From Medicago truncatula (taxonomy: Eukaryota > Streptophyta > Magnoliopsida > Fabales > Fabaceae): a DNA stretch of 64,000 nucleotides. The notes below the pieces were generated by a model that was not told where the DNA came from, made no database searches, and saw only the letters and a list, made by a program, of their open reading frames with translations. This document shows, piece by piece, positions 57,883-64,000 of this stretch. Made by a program: the position numbers and the translations under genes. Where the stretch lies: the NCBI RefSeq assembly GCF_003473485.1, contig NC_053044.1, positions 1,252,501 to 1,316,500 of the forward strand. Reading direction: 5' to 3'. Within the stretch, counting starts at the first letter, position 1. Each line of letters opens with the position of its first letter.

Positions 57883-57891
57883 ATATAAGGA

Positions 57892-59810
57892 GTGCATGGC
57901 TCACATTTCAAGGTACACCAAAACTCAATCCACTTACTAATTTTGTTTCTTCTTCCTTTTCTTTACAACGCATTTTCGAGCCACTTCTCTCTCTTTCTTC
58001 TTGTCCCTTCAAAAATACTACTAGCTAGGAAAAGTTGTTTCAAATATTCTGAATGGTCATTGTGCCATATCTTAAAGGTGTATTTTTAGACGGATTTTAG
58101 AGTGCAGTAAAACTCCAGTACACTTCTAGCTTAGTTGTTTTATTATAAGGATGTTGTGATTGATAATTTGCATGCATAATTTCTAAACAATGTCATTAAA
58201 TACCTTAAAAAGAGCGATATAATCCAAAAGTCTTCCAATAATTTCTTTGGAGATCGAAAAAATATCTTAAACGATTTAAATTACATTTGAATGGACAGTA
58301 ACCAAACAATGAACACTAGATTGACATAGAATGAATGTAGTGTATGAGGCTATTATTCAATTAATTTTTAAAAAATAAAATAATTTTGAAAGGAGTATAA
58401 GAAACCCATGACGATAATATCCAAGAAAAAACAAAACACCTGCAACCACATAATGAAATGGTGACCACCAAAACCATAATTTTAAAAGAAGTTGTTAAAG
58501 AGTGTCTCTAAAATACTTTTTTAAAAATTTTAAATTTAAAAACATATTCTACAAAAAAAAAAATTAAATACTTTAATTTTCAATACATTAAATAAATAAA
58601 TTTTTATAAATAAAAGAAAATTACTATTTAAAGTTCTTAAAAATGTCAATAGACACTCATCAGTATTTTTCATTTAAAAAATGTGCAGCACACCATAACC
58701 ACATGGACTAACAGACGTAATTATACTCTGACAAAGTAGAAGGGATCAATTCAGACCCAGCAAAGCACTACGCAAACATACAAATAAAGTGGGTATACTC
58801 CAAGCTCCTGTGATTCCTCCTGTGATTGCTCATTAGATGGCTAGTTCTCTGATGAGCAAGTGAGATTAATTTTGCATCATTCACAAATTAGTTTCTATAA
58901 TTGGATTAATAAATAAATCTTATAATTTGATTAAAAGATTTATTAATTCAGTAGTTAGAAATGCTTGATATGGTGAAGACTAACTCAAAAGCGTCTTGTG
59001 AGATGACGCGAGTCTCTTTTAAGTTAACCAAGGGCATGCAGTAACATTAGAGTTTGCTGTTCATTTGAACTCCAAAAGGCTCAAAAAAATTAATCTTCAT
59101 AGCTGTGCATGCAAAAAAAAAATATCCGATTTACACAAAAAATAATATAGCAAAGACTATTTTACTTGCTGACATTCGACATCATTTTTTAAAGAGAAAT
59201 GATATTTGAATAATTAATTTATAATAATTTTTGTGGCAACTTTCTCTTTTATACTCACATTATATTTTTAATTTCTCTTTCTATTACTTTGATTTTCATG
59301 CCAATACATATATATTTTTTTGTAAAAATATAATTGTACATTTGGTTGTCAAACAAATGGATATTCAAATAACACCGTTCTTTTTCAGATGAGTAGTGAT
59401 ATTTTGACAACCATGTTGATACAATTTTTTAGACAACTTTGTTGTTTTCTCTTCTCATTGGTTAAAAACAATAGATAGAGAAAAAGGAAGAGAGAGAATA
59501 AAAACATAATGTGAGTATGAAAGAGAAAGTTGTACAAAAATTGTATCAAAATAGTTGTACAAATATTTTTGCATTTACGGTGTATGGGTAATTGGTGTGC
59601 AGCTTTTGCATTGTCTTAGATTAAATGGTCCTCCTTTTTTTGAATTTACTCCGTACTTTTTATCATCACTAGAGAATACTCCAAATAGTACTAGGTTAGA
59701 CGTTTGTGCTATTTAATGTTGAGTAATAAATGTAAATTGTTACGATACTACAAATGCTCAAAGCAATAAGGTAGGCATTTGCAAGAGCAAAGAGTATACC
59801 CCTCAAGAAA
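57892..59810. other. Intergenic region with two MITE family A copies
   Basis: No gene is supported. MITE copies lie near 59195 and 59396. The last 100 bp are the leader of the eugenol-synthase-like gene; no clear TATA box is seen. Confidence 0.35.
59195..59575. mobile_element. Two adjacent MITE family A copies
   Basis: One copy begins GAAATGATATTTGAATAATT (59201) and carries TACTCACATTATA. The second runs from TGATATTTTGACAACCATGTTG (59397) to CAAAATAGTTGTACAAATAT (about 59572) and has the inverse TATAATGTGAGTA-like block (ATAATGTGAGTATGAAAGAG). They resemble the copies at 6066 and 34960. The two may be nested or tandem; boundaries are approximate. Confidence 0.45.
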
Positions 59811-59816
59811 AAAAAA

Positions 59817-62643
59817 ATGGAGGCTAATAAGAGTAGGATTCTTGTATTTGGTGGAACTGGTTACATAGGAAAGTATATGGTGAAGGCAAGCATATCTTTA
59901 GGTTATCCAACTTTGGTGTATACTCGACCTATTAATTCACAAACACCTACCTCCAAGATACAACTTTGCAAGGAATTCAGTTCCATAGGAGTAACACTTG
60001 TGGAGGTAAGTCTTGTCCAAATGCTTTGTGATGAAGTTAGAGAATAAATTTTCTTAATTAGTCTCAAAAATTAATAAATGCAGGGAGAACTTGAGCATAA
60101 TCAAATTGTGGCAGTTATTAAACAAGCAGACATTGTGATATGTACTTTTGCTTATCCTCAAGTGATGGAGCAACTCAAAATTATTGAAGCTGTCAAAGTT
60201 GCTGGTAATATTAAGGTAATGAATATTTCCAAATTCATATATATTTATAAGGAAAGTGTTTCTCCTAAAAATAGATGAAATTACCCCCCTTCTCTTTTGA
60301 TTTTCTTTTCAATCACTGATTGATAATTATTACTTCCTCTGGTACAATTGATAAGAGATAATTGGATCAACAAAAATCGATGTACATGGTTTAAAATTTA
60401 AATCAGATACATTAACTTTTGTTGACGTAAATGTCTCTTCTAAATAGGATTGGAGAGGGTATTTTTTTTTTATATATAAAAAATTGATGATATTTAATAT
60501 GCAAATAATTGGTTATTTATAAGAGTAATTACACTCCCCTCCCCTCAAAGATGCTTGAATTACACTCCCCTCCCCTCTTATGTTAAAATATACACTCTCC
60601 TCTCTTGAAAAGTAAAATTTATACTCCTCTCCCCTATAAGATGCTTGCATTACAACCTCCTCCCTGAATAATTAATTATGGATTACACTTTAATATATTT
60701 TAACATAGATAAATATTTTTATAATATATATTAATATTGAATCACCATTTAAAAAATATAAATTTGTTTCTTTATAATCTAAATGTCAATGATATTAAAT
60801 TTAAATATTTTGCTATTAATTTTATAATTTAGAGTAAAAAATTCACTTTTAAATAACCATACTTAACCGACTTTAGTAATTTTTCACATGTTTTAATTTT
60901 ATTTTAGGTTTTTTCATATTTTATAATAGAGTTTAAAACTATATGTTAATGAGATTGTGAATAAAAAAAATAGAGAAAGATATGTATTTAAAATTTGATT
61001 ATATTAAAATAAAATGAACCCGCACTACTATATAAATTATTTTTTTGCTATATTATTAGAAATTAAAAAAAAATTGTTGAGGGACTAAATAGTAGATTTT
61101 AACTTAAGAGGGGAGGGAAATGTAATTCAAGCTTCTTTCAAGGGAGATGAGTGAAATATTTTCTAATATGTTTTGAATAAGAGGGGAGGAAAGTGTATAT
61201 TTTAACATAAGAGGGGAGGGGAGTGTAATTCAAGCATCTTTGAGGGGAGGGGAATGTAATTTACTCTATTTATAATTTATATTGTTTTCTTTGTAGAGAT
61301 TTCTTCCATCGGATTTTGGTGTGGAAGAAGATAGAGTAAAACCTCTTCCTCCATTCCAAGGTTTCCTTGATAAGAAAAGAAAAATTAGAAGGGAAATTGA
61401 AGCATCTGGGATTCCTTATACTTTTGTCTCTGCAAATTGTTTTGGGGCATATTTTGTGAATTTCTTGCTTCATCCGTATGAGAACAAGAAGGATATTATG
61501 GTCTATGGCACCGGTGAAACTAAAGGTATGGGTTAACAAAATCTAAATCAAATGTTATTTTTGGCCTAGTATAGCATGATAAAAAAAAATTATTCGTCGA
61601 TTAGGTCAGGACAACTCATTGATTAAACAATAATAAGTCTTACGGTACTTCCGCAATCGAAATCAATGATAGTTTATAGAAACCACGTCTTTATTTATCA
61701 ACAAAAAAAAAAAGATCTTTAAGGTCTCTAGTTCGATTCTCTCTGGTGCTAATTGAAAGGGTTAGTTTAGCTTCTTCAAAAAACAAAAAACAACAACAAA
61801 AAAAATAAGACCAACAACCGTATATACCTAAAAAAAGTAGTACAACGGACTTGAGATTGAAACAAAAAATAACATTCTTACTAAATAATATTCATGCTAA
61901 ACCTATATGTGACAGTAACTATTAGTTGATTTTTTTATTTTTTTTTACAAAACTAACCATTAGTTGTTGGTAATCAAAGAGTTTCATGGCTCCAAATCAA
62001 ATTCATAAAAGATTGATACTCATAACGTTTTATGTTAAGAAAACAGATTCAATTGATTCTTTTAGCACATGACCTTTATTTGTCCAAACAAAATACCAAT
62101 GTTAATAATGTTTTGGAACATTTGTTTTGTATAGCGGTACTAAATTATGAAGAGGATGTTGCTATGTACACAATAAAAGTGGCAAATGATCCAAGAGCAC
62201 ACAATCGCATTGTTGTGTATCGACCTTTGAAGAATTTTATAACACAAAATGAGTTGATATCACTATGGGAGCTTAAAAATGGTCAAATCCTTAACAAAGT
62301 TTTTGCTCCAGAAGAAGATATTGTCAAGCTATCACAAAGTAAGACTCTTTTATTCAACATAAGTCAATAAATTTTAGAGTCAACTACATTATTATGATCT
62401 TAAAACTTGACTAATGGTAAAAAAAAAAACATTTGTAATGCAGTTTTACCCCCTCCACACAATATACCAGTTTCCATTCTTCATAGTGTATTTGTTCAAG
62501 GGGACCTTGTGAACTTTGAGCTAGAGGAAGATGACCTTGAAGCTTCACAACTATATCCTAATTATAATTACATGTCCATTGATCAACTTCTTGATAAATT
62601 TTTGGTTGATCCTCCACCCCCTGCATCTGCTTCCTTTGAATGA
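59817..62643 (+). CDS. NmrA/isoflavone-reductase-like NADPH reductase, eugenol-synthase-like
   Basis: Five exons: 59817-60005, 60084-60215, 61297-61525, 62135-62338 and 62444-62643; 317 residues, the usual size. The family (PIP: pinoresinol, isoflavone, phenylcoumaran reductases) uses NADPH in phenylpropanoid metabolism. The NADPH loop is GGTGYIG at residues 12-18. RFLPSDFG (108-115), the Lys region DKKRKIRR (catalytic Lys probably K134) and [20 protein letters not shown] follow. The C-terminus has [37 protein letters not shown] and the closing [11 protein letters not shown]. The SANCF-AYF-N block and the end resemble eugenol and isoeugenol synthases more than isoflavone reductase, which suggests coniferyl-acetate-like substrates; this is inference. 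All borders are GT-AG. Intron 2 contains a 744-bp Mutator-type element. It looks functional. Confidence 0.92.
60523..61266. mobile_element. Mutator-type non-autonomous element in intron 2 of the reductase gene
   Basis: Inverted ends of about 90 bp: left GAGTAATTACACTCCCCTCC, right (reverse complement) GAGTAAATTACATTCCCCTC, then CAAAGATGCTTGAATTACAC and CTTATGTTAAAATATACACT shared on both. The target duplication TATTTATAA (9 bp) lies at 60514-60522 and 61267-61275. The 744-bp element has an AT-rich core with no coding sequence. Within each end the unit CTCCCCTCCCCT is repeated. Confidence 0.88.
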
Positions 62644-62649
62644 ATTTGT

Positions 62650-64000
62650 TTTACAATATTATTGTGCTGGATGATGGTAACATAAAGCATGAAGGTACTC
62701 TAGTATTAGTACTATTCAATAATAATTTGAGAACGTGTAAACTGTATTGCCTTTGATAAGAATAATTATTGTCTACATATGTCAAAGCGGGATTTATTTT
62801 TTTTCTGCCAGCATTATTGGGCCTGTTTGATTAACTTTTGCTTTTTATTTTTTTTTTTTAAAACTGTTTTATAAATCGATTTTCAAAAACAGGTTTTAAG
62901 AAGTGAATAAAAAAAAAACTTGTTTGATAGTTCTATTTTTAAAAACTGTTTTAGAGAAGAGAAAATAAAAAAAAATCTTTGATGAATTTGTTTTTACAAA
63001 TCACCATTTTTGAAATAAGACTCTAATTGCAATAAATGTGATATACGATAGACTAAAAAGCTTGATTCTAAAAAAAAAAAAACTATTTTTATGTGTATAA
63101 TAAACTAGAGGATAAAAAATGTAATTAAGTCTTACAATTAAACAAAATATTATGTGCACAAATTCTACCTCAACTGACAAAAATGTTAAAATTACTAGAT
63201 CAGATGTTGTGTTCGACTATTTTACTTATTTGTATGAGTTCTAAATTTACGCGACTGATGTCATTTCGTCTATCTAAAAAAAAATTATTAACTAAAAGAA
63301 CACTCGAAAAAAATTAAACTTGACTAGTCATATTAAACTTTAGATATAGGTTGTGTTTGGTAAAAATAACGAATAGTTGATAAACTAACTTATAACGAAA
63401 GAACTTATAACATATCACTTTTACGCTAGTTTATAATGAATAAACTAATTGATTGAATTTGCAGTGTTTGATAAAAGTAATGACCGAGACTATGAAATGA
63501 CATAAAAAAATGTATATTTAATTCATATTAATTTTTTCAATTAAAATTACAGGGGCAAAATTGAAATAAAAAATGGTAAGATGTAAACTTTAAGTTATAA
63601 GCTATTTAAAGTAGCTTATTAAAAAACGACATGAGCTCATAAAAAATAAGTTATAAATTCGTTAGAGAATGACAGTTACCAAACTTTTTTTTTGTCATAC
63701 AAAGTTAATCTTATAAGTTATAATATTATAAGCTCGGGCAGCACTTCAGTGCCTTTAAGATAGCAGAACATGAAATAATGACGACTTTGAGGAAGCGGTC
63801 ATAGGTGGCGGAAAAACGGTGGTGGTGAATTAAAGGTTGAAGTAGCAAAGGGAGAAAGTGGCATGGTCTGGTCAAAGGCATGTGCCTTTGGCGCCTATAA
63901 GCTCAAATATTATTTGAGAGAATTTTGTATCGTTAATACTATTACGTTTTTTTTTACAAATTAATATTAGGCTTAAATGCATTTTTGCCTCTCTATGTTT
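62650..64000. other. 3' flank and intergenic region with small repeats
   Basis: No gene is supported. A hAT-like MITE may lie at about 63350-63690 (TGTTTGGTAAAAATAAC left, GACAGTTACCAAAC right, with many ATAAGTTATAA motifs inside). A decayed family B SINE is at 63163-63282. The last 35 bases (TTAGGCTTAAATGCATTTTTG) look like the start of a common legume dispersed element cut by the window edge. Confidence 0.35.
63163..63282 (+). mobile_element. Decayed SINE, family B
   Basis: Weak match to the 40357 copy along its whole length: ATTCTACCTCAACTGACAAA, then AAATTACTAGATCAGATG, a degraded box B (GTGTTCGACTATTTTA), and the typical end CATTTCGTCTATCTAAAAAA. Far older than the copy at 40357. Confidence 0.6.

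Noticed and set aside
61640-61800. SINE-like box B (CTAGTTCGATTCTCTC) in intron 3 of the reductase gene
   Set aside because: No box A at the right distance and no target duplication; too weak to call.
51018-62643. A phenylpropanoid biosynthetic cluster (dirigent plus reductase)
   Set aside because: The dirigent is truncated, the near reductase exon is a broken copy, and only one intact reductase gene remains. Proximity looks accidental.
1-64000. CRISPR arrays, operons, bacterial-type islands or organelle DNA
   Set aside because: No spaced short repeats, no polycistronic gene runs, and the genes are spliced nuclear plant genes.

Overview
The window is nuclear DNA from a flowering plant. It is AT-rich and carries intron-split genes with GT-AG borders, tRNA-derived SINEs, MITEs, a LINE and Ty3/gypsy relics. 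Protein forms and repeats (an Au-type SINE, legume-style lectin kinase and organ-specific protein) point to a legume, most likely a Medicago. The species call is from recognition only; no search was run.

Layout. 0-9.8 kb: the first exon of a plant-mobile-domain type protein, an F-box/FBD gene with a duplicated 3' flank, gypsy relics, and a MUR3-like GT47 glycosyltransferase with one frameshift. 11.2-17.2 kb: a nine-exon nicotinate/nicotinamide mononucleotide adenylyltransferase (NMNAT) gene on the minus strand, whose introns hold an Au SINE and a MITE. 18.9-20.7 kb: a LINE RNase H scrap and a relic of a plastid-type RsmB/NSUN rRNA methyltransferase. 22-24 kb: an L-type lectin receptor kinase with a shortened catalytic loop. 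25.6 kb: a small secreted organ-specific protein. 27.2-32.2 kb: a decayed L1-type LINE carrying a 1.2-kb insertion. 33.1-34.5 kb: a proline-rich GASA peptide gene. 36.9-39.5 kb: a hexose transporter pseudogene. 41.3-44.0 kb: a WEB-family coiled-coil protein. 45.6-49.7 kb: a sucrase/ferredoxin-like Fe-S protein. 51.0-52.2 kb: a truncated dirigent gene and a stray copy of a reductase exon. 54-58 kb: transposon debris including a well-bounded Mutator-type element. 59.8-62.6 kb: an eugenol-synthase-like NmrA reductase with another Mutator-type element in its intron.

The genes form no operon or pathway. NMNAT, lectin kinase, WEB protein and sucrase/ferredoxin-like protein occur in the same order as I recall around Arabidopsis At5g55810-At5g55900, so this looks like an ancient syntenic block spread out by transposons. 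I found no convincing new multi-gene system. The best leads are the lectin kinase catalytic-loop deletion, an NMNAT intron lacking an AG acceptor, and a pseudogene junction filled with two pieces copied from nearby DNA.
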